From the NCBI RefSeq assembly GCF_041734735.1, contig NC_134876.1, forward strand, positions 14,491,269 through 14,555,268: 64,000 bases of DNA. The letters run 5' to 3'. Below, piece after piece: positions 1-12,702 of this stretch (position 1 is the first letter of the stretch; each line of letters begins with the position of its first letter). The notes under the pieces are model-generated. The model was given only the letters and a program-made list of their open reading frames with translations. It did not search any database and had not been told where the DNA came from. The DNA comes from Babylonia areolata. Its lineage: Eukaryota; Mollusca; Gastropoda; Neogastropoda; Buccinidae. Both the position numbers and the translations under genes were made by a program.

Positions 1-1110
1 TAGTAACATTTTAACATAACAATTGGGTCAAAATAATCCTGGCCAAAACTTCAACATCTTCATTGTAGTCACACTGTAGACTCTATCATTCGATCACATT
101 TTCGCAAAGTGTAACCAAACAGTTTGATCATTTGTGAGTTTTTTTGTGTGTGTGTCCCTTGTCTGTGGTAATTCTTTAATTGAGTTGTAATTTGATTCTA
201 ATAAAACCTTATAAATCTTCAAGGACATCCCTACATTTGTTAAGAGGGATTATTCTCTTCTCTTAATTTTCAGTGGGGACTACTTAAGCCACGTCTAGAC
301 GCAGGAAAGTAGAGATCTATATTCCAGTTCAGTGTGCTCTAAAGCTCCGACTCTTTGCTAAAGTTTTAATCAATTTTCTTTCCAAAGTCCCCTCAAACGA
401 CTGGAAGTCGATTCTACCAAAAATATATACTTTATTTTCCTTGAGGATTAGGCTACAATGTTTTCTGAAATATTGATTTGCTACAGAGAACAACGATTTT
501 TTTTAAATATTCGTTGCCCAGTGTTACCCTTGACAATACACAGCGACCGCCTTCTTTGGCTTTTTGGGCTATCAGAGAGGACGCTGTCAGCTTTCTGTCG
601 GCAATTTATGGTGCCTAGAGATAGAGAACACAACGTCACACTGTTGATATGATGTCTCAAACAATGAGATCTCTGTGAAGATTTTATAACAGACTGCATG
701 ACACTTGAGAAGATGCATTTCAGACGGAAGCAGTGCTTTTTTTTTGCTTTTTTTTTTTGGTTGTTGTTGTTTCCTTGTTTGATTGATTGTTTCTTGCATT
801 TCTGTTGCCGATGAAGAAAAAATATTTGAAAACCGTAATACAGTACTTAGGCCTATTAGAAAATTAGAGGTACATATGGTTGACAATCTTTCTCCAGTTT
901 GTGTCATGAGTATTTTGGTCTGAAAGGGTTTTTTTTTTTACATTTAAATGTTATGGTTGTTGAATTTGAAAGTCTCACCCCACCCCCCCACCCCCTGTAT
1001 GTGTGTGCGTGATTTGTGTCGGTTTGGTCAAAACATCTTTTCCGGGCTGTCTGTTTTTGGTTATTGGTTTGGAAGTCTCCCCACCCCACCCCCTTTTTTT
1101 TCTTCTTCTA
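1..1110. other. No gene recognised
   Basis: AT-rich sequence with homopolymer T runs near 735-760 and 930. Nothing resembling a coding exon with splice sites was found. Confidence 0.5.
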
Positions 1111-1115
1111 CTTCC

Positions 1116-1118
<3 letters not shown>

Positions 1119-1182
<64 letters not shown>

Positions 1183-1256
1183 CCCCCCACCCCCACCCCA
1201 CCCACACACCCCACCCCAACCCCCTTCTTCTTCTTCTTCTTCTTCTTCTTCTTCTG
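1119..1256. repeat. GT microsatellite and CTT run
   Basis: About 31 GT units, a C-rich link, then about eleven CTT units. Confidence 0.97.
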
Positions 1257-2055
1257 TCACTTTATAGGGGTTTCCTTTGTCAGCAGCGTTTCGTGGCAAG
1301 GCGAAACAAGAAGAAGGAGGCAGCACTTACCATCAGCAAATCCCGGACACGGCCAGAGGACACACACTGCAACACTGACAATGAGAAGCAGCGGGCTGTG
1401 GGGGCCTCGCATAGCTTCCATGTTGATGACTGCACTGTCTGTTGATCTTCACTCTTCAGTCGTCAACACCTGCCTCATCAGCTTACCACTTTCACCACTT
1501 CACACACACCGAACTTGTTTTGTTTTTTTCTTTTCTTTTCTCGTGGAAGCATAAGAACGTCAGACAGACACAAGACACGTTTTCCTTTTCAACCAGTCAA
1601 GAGACGTTCGCCTTAAGCAAGAGGAGCACTGACACACAAACGCTCAGTTGTCGTTCTTCGTCTTTTGCACGACCTTGGGCGAGAGATATATGTTTCACCA
1701 AATCACCAAGCCATGAATTTGATTGACATCAAGCTACTTCAAGGTTCCATTGATTCCAGGTGAAAAGGAAAGATCGGAGGTGGACAGATGAGTGAGTTGC
1801 CCAAGCCGTGACGGGGGAGAGAGCGTCGGTCTGGAGACGTGAGGCCTGCCAAGGGCCCTTCAGTCCTCTGTCGCTTCTCCTGCCGACGTGTCAGCAGAGA
1901 GTGAAGCAGGCAGCCCGCCGGGGACAGGGGGAGGAGACCCAAGACAATTATGAATGCTGTGACAGCGGAGTGGGGGCATGGGGAGGGGGGGGAGCTGGGT
2001 CGGGGAACTGGGGAGGGGGGGGGGTGGACGGGGGCTGAAGGGTGATGAACAGACA
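1257..2055. other. No gene recognised
   Basis: Mixed-composition sequence ending in a G-rich stretch (1965-2040). Open frames here are short and without known motifs. Confidence 0.5.
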
Positions 2056-2056
2056 C

Positions 2057-2133
<77 letters not shown>
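2056..2133. repeat. CA microsatellite
   Basis: About 37 uninterrupted CA units. Confidence 0.97.
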
Positions 2134-2134
<1 letters not shown>

Positions 2135-2256
2135 TTGTCTTATTCAACTGGCCTCATTCCCTCAGGACTCGCCGCACAGTGGGCATTGTGTGCTGCGAAC
2201 AATATCTGTCCGTATTATGTGATCAGTGAAGAAGAAAAATTACTCCAAAAACTGTG

Positions 2257-2259
2257 ATG

Positions 2260-2312
<53 letters not shown>

Positions 2313-2690
2313 GAAAAAACAGAAAACAGAAAACGCAGAACGAAACACCTACAGTACACTGGACATGCAGTCTACTTGTGACATCAACTGATGAAGACCA
2401 CAAGCGCAAGTACAGAGAGAGAGAGAGAGAGAGAGAGAAAGGGAGGGGTCGGAGAAGGAGGCAGAGAGGAGGGATCGGATGTAGAGGAAGGGAGATTCAG
2501 GGAGGTGACGAGGGGGCGGGGTTGGGGGGGGCGGTGGGGGGGGGGTGTTGTTGAGGAGAGGGGCGGTTAAGAAGGGAAAGATGTGTTGACTCAGGCTCGA
2601 ACACGTGCCGGTAGGCGACAGGGGATGAGGGATCCCGCCCCCCCCCCCCCTCCCTCCTCCCCCGACCCCACCCCCCTCTCCCTCCCCTGG
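2257..2690. repeat. TAA and GA microsatellites with G/C-rich tract
   Basis: About 17 TAA units (2259-2311), a GA run (2414-2438), then alternating poly-G and poly-C tracts (2515-2690). Confidence 0.93.
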
Positions 2691-3245
2691 CCACATTCCT
2701 GACTCCCGATCGAGAAGAAGCCACTTAGGTTAGCATAGACATGTCGCCGGTCCCGGGATCTCTTGGGAGAGCAAAAAGAAAAAAAGTCCCCCGCGAGCAA
2801 TGCTCTCCCGAACAAATACCATACACAGAGGGGAGCAAAAGCAGGCGATGTATCAGTCAGAAACATGCCGGCCTTTACAACGGTTCTTTGACAACAGGGT
2901 CTTCTGTCCCGCCCTGCTGTAAAAACTTAATTAATCAGTCAAGTACTGGGGAAGATTTTTGTATAAAGGCATTAGCTTACTGCATGGGGGGTTCATTCCG
3001 AATGTCACTGATCATCCTTGCCATCCAGAGGCTAGTTTACAACAACAACAAAAAAAGTTATTACACTCAGAAATGGTTTTGCAAAGATTGTTGTTGTTGG
3101 GGTTTTTTTAATATCTCAAAATTCAGAAAGATTTCTTATTTACCCTCTACAGGAAGATTAAAAAGGATCCGGCTGAAGATTTTGCGACTTAGTCTCGTGT
3201 GTCAGCACAAGCAGGCCTGTCGCTGTAATTGGATTTGCATCTAAT

Positions 3246-3638
3246 GGAGTGATGGCCTAGAGGTAACGCATCCGCCTAGGAAGCGAGAGAATCTGAGCGC
3301 GCTGGTTCGAATCACGGGTCAGCCGCCGATATTTTCTCCCCCTCCACTAGACCCTGGTTGGTGGTCTGGACGCTAGTCATTCGGATGAGACGATACACTC
3401 AGGTCCCGTGTGCTGCACGCACTTAGCGCACGTAAAAGAACCCACGGCAACAAAAGGGTTGTTATTGGCAAAATTCTGTAGAAAAATCCACGTCAATAGG
3501 AAAAACAAATAATACTGCATGCAGGAAAAATACCAAAAAAAATGGGTGGCGCTGTAGTATAGCGACGCGCTCTCCCTGGGGAGAGCAGCCCGAATTTCAC
3601 ACAGCGAAATCTGTTGTGATAAAAAGAAATAAAAATTT
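3246..3638 (+). mobile_element. tRNA-headed SINE A
   Basis: Head with A box-like tggcctagaggtaacgc and B box ggttcgaatc, then a body with attcggatgagacgatacac, gcacgtaaaagaacccacgg and gtagtatagcgacgcgctct, ending in an aaataaaaa tail. A reverse copy lies at 30650-31055. Mobilised in trans by a LINE, by family knowledge. Confidence 0.85.
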
Positions 3639-3656
3639 GATAATCCTGTTATGTTT

Positions 3657-3658
<2 letters not shown>

Positions 3659-3735
<77 letters not shown>

Positions 3736-3820
3736 ATCTTGTGTCTCTGTTTCTGTGACTCTGTCTCTCTTTGACTCTGTCGTTGTCTCAGTCTCTCTCT
3801 GTCTCGAGTCTCTCTGTCTC

Positions 3821-3880
<60 letters not shown>

Positions 3881-3900
3881 TGTGTGTGTGTGTGTGTGTA
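3659..3900. repeat. TC and TG microsatellites
   Basis: About 36 TC units to 3731, imperfect TCTG to 3820, then about 38 TG units with one TA. Confidence 0.97.
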
Positions 3901-4178
3901 CCGGTGTTGTGCACTTCTGATGTCTTCCCAAACATTTTACATTTTGACATAGGCAACTGCATGTTTGTGTCAATCTTCTTTTCTTTTCTTTTTTCTTTTT
4001 TCTTTTTTTTCGTTAATGATAGAGGGATTAGTTACTTGTATTGATTGTTCCTCTTCAACTCTAATGCATAAAATAATTCCGTCGTAAATTCCAGCAAGTA
4101 TGTCTACGTTGCCTTTCTTTCAGGAATCAATGAATATTCACTACTTGACAACCACCGAGAATTAAGATCCAAAACCTA

Positions 4179-5057
4179 ACCAACCGCCGTGGCGAAGTGG
4201 TTAGCGTTGCAGACTGACGGCTGGGAGGACGCGGGTTCGAATCCCAGCGGAGGTGGGTTTTTCGGCCCGTGGCCGGCTCCTACCCAGAGTTGAGTGTGCT
4301 GTGGGCTTAAATGGGGAGACTGGGACCACACAGTCGAGTGTCATCCACTTCAAGGATGCGTCTTTGGGTGTGTTGCTCTAATTACCTGACCAACACTGCA
4401 AGTGTCTGTATCTCTCGGGCCTGGTTAACGCCGGGATATCATTATGACAGGAAGCGTAGAGTACAGCCTTGTCACGTAGTCCCAAACCAAAATGGACCTC
4501 CATAGCAACATCGTCATCATCATTGTCATCCTCCTCCTCCATCATCGTCATCAATATAAACAAAATAGTCTCAAAGTCTGTGGCCTTTCATGCCCTGCTC
4601 TCATGGTGACCTCAGTTTCGATACCCCTCCACTTCCGTGCTTAGGGTGAGTCCTGTCAATGTCGTCAGTGTCGGCAGATTCATGGGGGGCTGTTGTTTGA
4701 GGGGTGTGGTGGCGGTCTCCACTCTGGGGGGGACGCTCACTCAGTCTGGCTCCGCGACTAAGTCATTATTGTCGTTAGTAGGGGGCTTAGTAGGTGGTGT
4801 CCAAAGTATGTTAAAACAGAACAGGCACCACTGAACACCACCGAAGTGACTCAGCAGCAGTGCAGGGTCTCCTCTGGTGTGTGGCCTCCTGGCGACCTAA
4901 CATCGATGGTTCCCTGTGGACTGCCGACGCTGGAACTGCAACGGACGAACCCGGGTGTGGCCGTGTATGGGGGAATCTAAAGTGAGTGGCATGGGAGTAG
5001 TGCCACTGAAACGGTGCAGATGATGGGGCAGCAAAAAAAAAAAAAAAAAAAAAAAAA
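4179..5057 (+). mobile_element. Complete 0.88 kb tRNA-headed retroposon
   Basis: Flanked by the direct repeat gatccaaaaccta (4166-4178 and 5058-5070). The head 4186-4256 is tRNA-like, with A box tggcgaagtggttagcg and B box gggttcgaatccc. The body has an internal cat/ctc-rich stretch near 4507-4553 and a 3' half repeated at 29968. It ends in a poly-A run. No coding capacity is evident. Much longer than usual for a SINE. Confidence 0.88.
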
Positions 5058-5162
5058 GATCCAAAACCTACAACTTTTAGCAACCTAGTAACCGTACTAA
5101 ATGGAAGTAGCGGAAAACTTCATCGTTGCCATCATTGTGGTAGTTCACGTACTCGAGTAACT

Positions 5163-5272
5163 AGCAGTAGCAGCAGCAGCAGCAGTAGTAGTTGTTGTTG
5201 TTGTTGCTGTTGTTGTTGTTGTTGTTGCTGCTGCTGCTACTGCTGCTGCTGTTGTTGTCGTCGTTGTCGTTT
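5163..5272. repeat. CAG/GTT/GCT trinucleotide microsatellite
   Basis: Runs of cag, then gtt and gct units, with cgtcgt at the end. Confidence 0.95.
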
Positions 5273-5835
5273 TTACTTTCCTGACCATGCATGCCTGGTT
5301 GGGATAGTCTGTGCTGACCAGTGCTGTTCGCATATATTATTTGACAATTGTGTTTTTCCTCGCCCACAAACTATATGCAGGTTAAAGATCATGATCACGT
5401 GTTCTTCGTATGATTATCTCCACTCGTCATTAACGCACGCCCGCATACACAGAGAGAGAGAAAGAGAGAGAGAGAGAGAGGAGGGGGGATTCTGATATTA
5501 TTCTTACAATCAGCAAGACTGTTTTCAAGTTGTTTTTGTTGTTGTACTTTTTCACCCACACCATGCACCGACAGCACAGATATTATTTTCGTGGTATGGG
5601 ATATCCGAGTGGATGGCTACTGAAGACATGTGCCTAAAACTTTGTGGTGTAGGCTATTCAGTAGCCCGCGGACTCTTCGCCTGCTCTCTGAAGAACTGTT
5701 CTTGTGTCTTGTGGAAACATTGAATAATCAGCCGGCAGTTCCAAACAACAAAAATTATGTTTGACTGCTGTCCCAATTCTGACTCAAATTTGTATTGAAT
5801 TTGTTGAACTTATTATTCCGTGAAACGGGTTTTTT

Positions 5836-5884
5836 GACTCACTTGTGTAAACAAAGTGAGTCTATGTTTTAACTCGGTGTTCGG

Positions 5885-5921
<37 letters not shown>

Positions 5922-6450
5922 TGTGTGTCCGTGGTAAACTTTAACATTGACATTTTCTCTGCAAATACTTTGTCAGTTGACACCAAATTAGGCATAAAAA
6001 TAGGAAAAATTCAGTTCTTTCCAGTCATCTTGTTTAAAACAATATTGCACCTCTGGGATGGGCACAAAAAAAATAAAAAATGAAGCCTAATAATATGCAA
6101 ACTGCATTTACTGTTATATTTATATTTTTTGTATTCTCTAAACTTGGCACTTTGATCTGATATTCTGACCCAACAACAAGAGCAGTCATTAGTATCATTT
6201 TTTGTTCAAACAGGAACTTCTTTTGCTAAGCATGGAAGTTTTATTTATTTTGCAAACGTTTTGGTGCAGATAGTAAAAAAAGGAAATTACTCTGTAATTA
6301 ATGCTAGGGGAGTTAATTTGCTTTAAACTGATCTTTCTCATCTTAAACATTGCATTTTGAAATTATTCTCAATGCATAAAAAGCTTGGATTTTTTTTTTT
6401 TTTTTTTTTTAAGTGTATCACAAGTGAGTCTTGAAGGCCTTGTCTCTTTA
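5836..6450 (+). mobile_element. Non-autonomous element F, short copy
   Basis: Begins gactcacttgtgtaaacaaagtgagtc (a 9-bp stem hairpin in itself) and ends tatcacaagtgagtcttgaaggcc, so the termini are inverted (GACTCACTTGTG). It aligns with 7284-7800 over most of its length, with an internal GT run. No open frame. Confidence 0.75.
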
Positions 6451-7283
6451 GGAAGACAATAATTTGTAGACACAGACTTGATAAGTTTGTGAGATTTAAT
6501 GTATCTCAGAAAAGATCGACGAAGTAACAAAAACGTTACTCGACAACAACAAGGGAAAGAACTCTTAATCCTAACAACAAAACAAGGAAGATAACTACCA
6601 AAAGAAACTCGAATGACGTAAGTTCCGCGAGTCGCTACGCCTCTCTTCTTCTTCTTGTTTTTTTTTGGGGGGGGTGGGGGGGGGGGGTTGTTGTTGCTGT
6701 AGTTGTTTTTTTGTTTTTTCTTTTTTCCTTTCTTTTTTCCCCGTTGAAGAGTGTTGTTGCCGCGAACTTGACTCCAATTTTTCATTAAATATATAGAATG
6801 TATCATTTTGAAACTATTTTTTCCGTAGAAGAATGTTGTTGCCGTGAGCCTTTTTGGTATGTACGCTCAGTACATTCATCAAATAACAAGCACAATAATT
6901 AGCAAGCACAAGAATTTTTATTTCATTCCTTGACATACAGGCAACAGCACACAAAAAGAAGCCAGTACTGTTTAGCGACAGCCCGGGCTCTGCTTAACGC
7001 CGGGAATGCCTCCGTCAGGACGGCAACTTAATTACGTCAATAGTGACGTCACTGATGGCGTCATTGAAAGAAGAAAAAGATTATTTATTTATTTATTTAT
7101 AGTCTGTTCATCTAAGATGATGATATTAGATAAAAAGAGAAAGAGAAAATGATTCTGGAAGACTGCAAAATTCACATATTTGATCTAGAGTGATATATAT
7201 CTAGACTGTTTTTCTCAGGGGTGGTTTTTTGTTTTCTGTTTGTTTATTTGTTGTTGTTTTTTGTTGGTTTTTTGCTGATTGTT

Positions 7284-7551
7284 GACTCACTTGTGTAAAC
7301 AAAGTGAGTCTATGTTTTAACCCGGTGTTCGTTTGTCTGTGTGTGTGGCTGTGTGTACGTGGTAAACTTTAACATTGCCATTTTCTCTGCAAATACTTTG
7401 TCAGTTGACACCAAATTTAGCATAAAAATAGGAAAAATTCAGTTTTCAGTTCTTTCCAGTCATCTTGTTTAAAACAATATTGTACCTCTGGGATGGGCAC
7501 CAAAAAAAAAAAAATTTAAGAAGCAAAATTATATGCAAACTGAATTTACTG

Positions 7552-7582
<31 letters not shown>

Positions 7583-8915
7583 ATCCTCTAAACTTGACAC
7601 TTTGATCTGAAGTTCGACACAACAACAAGAGCAGTCATTTTTATCATTTTTTGTTTAAACAGGAACTCTTTTGCTAAGCTAAGCATGGAAGTTATATTTA
7701 TTTTGCATGTCTTTGGTGCAGATAGTAAAAACTGATCTTTCTCATCTTAAACATTACATTCTGAAATTATACTCAATACATAAAAAGCTTGTGTGCTTTA
7801 CTGTCAGTGTACAGGGTTTTCACTATGTTCATTCGCCCAAGTGGTCTTTTTCGGAAAATACTAAAATCAATACTACGAGTGGACTTTATAGATCTATTGG
7901 CTGAGCCCTGATGGTCATGGGCAAAAATCAATTGCATACACATAATTTATTATTCATACATATTCAAAGCGCGTGCTCATATTCTTCGCGAACGAAGGAC
8001 GCCATTTTGTTTCAAGTTGTTGACCTGCCTGTTCAATCCTATATTCAATCAACAATACACGATAACATGTGATGAAAAGTTGGAGAAGGAGACTGTTAAA
8101 TATTTATTCTGAGAAAGATTTGTGAACGCCTCATCACTTACTGGATTATGCCCAAAACTGCCATAAAAATACCAACAAAATCAGTCGGAATTCACAGTTA
8201 AAAATAACAAACCATGAGAGTTAATAGCCTTGATGAAACGTAAAAATTTCCAGTCTTGACTTTTCTCAAAATGAAGTCCTTTTCACTTCATACGACGTTT
8301 AGGAAGTATGTGTACTTGGCTCTACATGTTATTAGTTTAACAAAATACTCAATTTTCATATCAACTTTAAAACTATAAAACTAGAATGAACATAAAAGAG
8401 AAATTGAATCGACTGTGTCGTACTATATTTCCGGCGAGTGTAACGAAACTTGTACATCTAGATCCAGAGAAAACGGCTAAATGTTGCAGTGTGATTGCGG
8501 CAATAGCCACGTCTCCTTTACCACGGACTTTAAAAGAATTTTTAATTGCCCTTAAAGATTTTTTGAATGCCCAAGATACACCATGCAGAATAATATGATT
8601 TAAACAGCATTCTCTCTGCAAAAACCGCAATCGTCGGATTTATCGCCCTTAAAAAAGTATGTTTAAATATCAAATTTTAGAAAGTCAGTTAAGGAGCCAC
8701 GATAGTGTAATCGGCAAGATAGTTTCTTCTCACCCGAAAACGAAGGGTTCGAATCTGCCATCAGGATTTTTTTTTTTTTTTTTTTTGCTTTCTTTCTTTC
8801 TTTCTTTTCTTTTTTTTTTTAACCCGAAGCTTTACAATAACAAATACAGAACACATTTTAACGATTAGATTTTTTTTAAAGTGTATTACACGTGAGTCTT
8901 GAAGGCCTTGCCTCT
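7284..8915 (+). mobile_element. Non-autonomous element F, long copy
   Basis: Same start (gactcacttgtgtaaaca) and same end (tattacacgtgagtcttgaa) as the short copy, with about 1.1 kb extra in the middle. The extra part includes a tRNA-like stretch at 8692-8762. The short copy therefore looks like an internal-deletion derivative. No transposase seen. Confidence 0.7.
8692..8762 (+). repeat. tRNA-like segment inside element F
   Basis: Reads ggagccacgatagtgtaatc and gaagggttcgaatctgccat, with A and B box resemblance, followed by a T-run and CTTT repeats. Too diverged for a tRNA gene. Confidence 0.5.
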
Positions 8916-9910
8916 TTTGTTTTAATTTATGACTTGAAACACCTTGCTCTTTCAACTCTTTTTTGTTGTTGTTGTTGTTGTTTTGGGGTTGTTGTTTTTT
9001 GCTGATTTGTTTTAATTCATGACTTGAAACACCTATAGCTCTTTCAACTGTTTTTTGTTTGTTTGTTTTTGATTTGTTTGTTGTTGTTTTGTTTTTTGTT
9101 GTGTTTTGTTTTGTTTGTTTTTTAGGGGGGTGTAGGGGGGATTGTTGTTGTTGTTTTTTGTTTGTTTGTTTTGTTTTTGTTTGTTGTTGTTGTTTGTTTG
9201 TTTGTTTGTTTTTGGGGGGTGTTTGTTTGTTTGTTTTATTTTTCTGTTTGTTTTAATTCATGACTTGAAACACTTAGCTCTTTCAACTTTTTTTTTTTTT
9301 CTTGTTTTGTTTTGGGTTTTTTGTTTGTTTTTGGTTGATTGTCTTATGACTTGAAACACCTAGCTCTTTCAACTTTTTTTTCTGCTGATTGTTTCAAGTT
9401 ATGACTTGAAGCACCTAGCTCTTTCAACTGTTTTGTTGTTGTTGTTGTTGTTTGTTTTGTTTTGTTCTGCTGATTGTTTTAATTTATGACTTGAAACACC
9501 TAGCTCTTTCAACTGTTTTGTTTTTGTTGTTTTTTGTTGTTGGGTTCTTTTGTGTTTGGTTGCTTTGTTTTTGTTTTTGTTTTTTGTTGTTGTTTTTTAT
9601 TTGTTTTTGTTTTTGGTTTGTTTGTTTTTGGTATGTTTGTTGGCTTTTTTGTGTGTGTTGTTGTTGTTTTTTTAATAGATTGTTTTAATTAATGACTTGA
9701 AACACCTAGCCCTTTCAACTGTTTTTTGTTGTTGTTTGTTTGTTTTTGCCACTGTTTTGTTGTTTTTTCCTGCTGATTGTTTAAATTTATGACTTGAAAC
9801 ACCTAGCTCTGTCAACTGTTGTTGTTGTTTTCTGCTGATTGTTTAGTTTATGACTTGAAACACCTAGCTCTTTCAACTGTTGTTGTTGTTGCTTTTTTGT
9901 TTTTTGTTTT
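8915..9910 (+). repeat. Minisatellite with tgacttgaaacacc core
   Basis: About nine to ten copies of tgacttgaaacacctagctc plus tttcaact, separated by variable GTT/T-rich spacers. The core also appears at the edge of element F. Confidence 0.9.
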
Positions 9911-10149
9911 TGTTTTTTCGGCAGTCAATGGGTAACCCTGCCTAGACTGCTGCTGACAGTTATATATGCTCGTCAGTGAAGGGCTCGCTGTCATTTCACT
10001 GAAATAAACAGACAGATGAAACTGAGCTTACATACATGTCAGGATGTCGGTCATCATTCTTCATTTGGACTTGCTCCTCTTGTGGTTGCTTTTTTAAAAA
10101 AATGTTTTTTTGTTGTTATTTTTTGTTTGTTTGTTGTTGTTTTTTGTTT

Positions 10150-10205
10150 GGGTGGGAGGGAGGCGGTGGGGGGGGGGGCGGCGGCGGAGGGGGCGGGGGC
10201 GGCTC
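10150..10205. repeat. G-rich tract
   Basis: Near-continuous G with a few C and A, able in principle to form G-quadruplexes. Confidence 0.8.
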
Positions 10206-10894
10206 AGCAAAATCAGTTATATATACTACTTAAAAGTACACACACAAAAAGGTATGACACGCAATTTAAGTTGAAGCCACACTGATCCCATTTCACCAAT
10301 GTTCAACAGTAAAAGGGTTAAATGAAATACAAAATGCAGTGAACGTTGCAATTAGGCCTAACTCATGAATTTATTTTGTTTTATTCGGCATTAGAAAATA
10401 ACATTACTAATTATTTCTAAAATCACGACTACGGTTTTTGTGATCATCAATTCAGTCCTTTATAAACATACTGAATTAACCAACGTCAGTCGAACGTCAC
10501 GGTGACGTCAGTTTGATACTGATGAAGGCCTCGGTGTCTTTTGGACAGTGCATTTGAAGATAATTCATGTTCGTCAGTGTCAATATAAAAAAAAATGTTT
10601 AATCAAAGAATAAAAATATTTATTGACCGATTCTCTCTTTTTTTTCTTTTTTAATCAGTGACTTAATTCAACCTTTGCCCTTTTCCCTCTCCCTCTGACT
10701 ACCCTTCCCTCTCCCCTCTCGGCCTCCCTTTTTGCCATTTTCTTGTATTCTGGCCGAAACTCCAGAAAGTCTCCCGATCAACTGGTGCTTACACATGATT
10801 ATAATTATTGTCATTCCATGTCTAAACTCAATTGGTCCGGCCACAATTTTGGTGCTGGAGATTTATTCGACTCCTTTCGGCTTACTAGTACACA

Positions 10895-11028
<134 letters not shown>

Positions 11029-11444
11029 TTCGACATTTTTCCGCTCCATATTTTGGACTGGACAGTTTTTCAAAGATGGCGTCGTTGGGAAGGACGCCTT
11101 TTTCCTAATCGGTGAAACTGTAACGAATACACTTTCACGTTGGCAAAGAACAGAGCGTGGGGCAAAAAAAAAGGTAAAGCGATTTAAAAACCTGGACATA
11201 TTACGGTTTTGTTTTATCAATGTGATTATTGTTAAGATAGTGTGTTTGTGGTGTGAATGGACTGAAATGAAAGCTTGTCGTGGATTGCTTGTTTCGACAA
11301 GGACTGCCGACTCTGGTTCATTCCATGATGTGTATAGTTTGAAGTCGAGTGGACGAAAGCACTGCTTGCTTCATATCGTGGCTTCTGTTTATCCTATCTC
11401 TGTTTATGCGAATCATGTGTTTTCCTCCATGAAAAAGCTTTAAA

Positions 11445-11445
<1 letters not shown>

Positions 11446-11514
<69 letters not shown>
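11446..11514. repeat. CT microsatellite
   Basis: About 34 CT units immediately before the LINE 3' end. Confidence 0.97.
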
Positions 11515-11517
<3 letters not shown>

Positions 11518-11534
11518 CTATACGTAACAACAAG

Positions 11535-12100
11535 ATCATGGTACCACTGCCAAGAATTGATTTATTCAAATCGAGTCTCATTTACTCTGGTGGTTTTCTC
11601 TGGAACAACATCTTAACTAGTTTTAATGTTCATACAAGTATCACTGTGTTCAAGAAAAGGTATCATGAATACCTGATGGAAAATTTTGCAAATTCTGTTT
11701 AGCATACCATATTATGTTATGTCATATGATATTACTGTATTTCACCACATGTCTCACTCTATCTCTTTATCTCATCCTCTCTATAAATACAATCTCCTCT
11801 CCTGTCGCTTTTTTCCCCTCTCTCTCTCTCTCCCTCGCTCTGCATTTTTATAAATTACGTGTTGTTTCTTATAAATATGATACTTATTATGATGTTGTTT
11901 CTTTTCTCGTTTTCCTATGAATTTGTTAACGTTTACTCATTTCTTGGGGTCTTCTTCATACCTTTTCTTTAGACATTTTTCCCTTTCGAGTGTTGGAGAA
12001 AGCAATTGTTTGCTTACTCTAATGCTATTGGAATTAAGATCCATTCATTCATTCATTCATTTATCATTCATTTATTCCTTCCTTCCTTCCTTCATTCATT

Positions 12101-12135
<35 letters not shown>

Positions 12136-12380
12136 ACGCTATCTCTCTCATTACCATATTCATATACATTATTGTCATCAGTGCAGGTATTATGATTATG
12201 TACTTGTAAATGCTATTGTGCAATTGAGTGTATTTGAATTTCATGTATGTTTTTCTATAACCTTTTGTTATCTTGTGAACATTTTGATTTCATTTCTTTT
12301 TGCCCTTAGGGCTGGATGTAAAAAAGCATATGCATGCTTATTCCACTTCCCTCATAAAAAAGATTCGTTCGTTCGTTCTC
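11535..12380 (+). mobile_element. LINE 3' end with ttcg tail
   Basis: The frame at 11539-11703 reads VPLPRIDLFKSSLIYSGGF then LWNNI and FKKRYHEYLMENF, the typical C-terminus of CR1/L2-type RT proteins. The 3' UTR ends gggctggatgtaaaaaagca, then aaaaaagattcgttcgttcg, a short tandem tail. The 5' part is missing. Confidence 0.7.
12031..12132. repeat. ATTC and CT microsatellites
   Basis: attcattc, ccttcctt and ctctctct runs within the LINE 3' region. Confidence 0.95.
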
Positions 12381-12702
12381 TGTCACTGATCTCTTCTCTC
12401 TCGCCCCCCACCCCCACCCCCCACCCCACCCCCCTTCTGTCACCGCATACATGCATAATACGTTGGCAGGCATGGGATGGTGTTGTAAAAGTAAGAATGT
12501 AGATTTATAGTTTTTAAAAGACAAGTTTTTAGTGAAGAGCAAAATGTAGAGATGGAAATAGATAAAATTATTGAAACATCAGTCCTAAAAATAAGAGGAG
12601 AAAACACCTATCATCTGCTGTTGCCTGCCCACAGTGCAGCCACATTTGTGCTTCTGCCTCTGGGCTTCACTCTTATCTCTGGAGTCACTGATGTCTTCAA
12701 CA

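Noticed and set aside
948-1445. 165-codon frame with Cys-Val run
   Set aside because: Translation of a GT microsatellite; the same applies to most long frames in the first 5 kb.
4186-4256. Possible functional tRNA gene
   Set aside because: A and B boxes are clear but the acceptor stem does not pair convincingly, and the stretch is the head of a retroposon bounded by target duplications.
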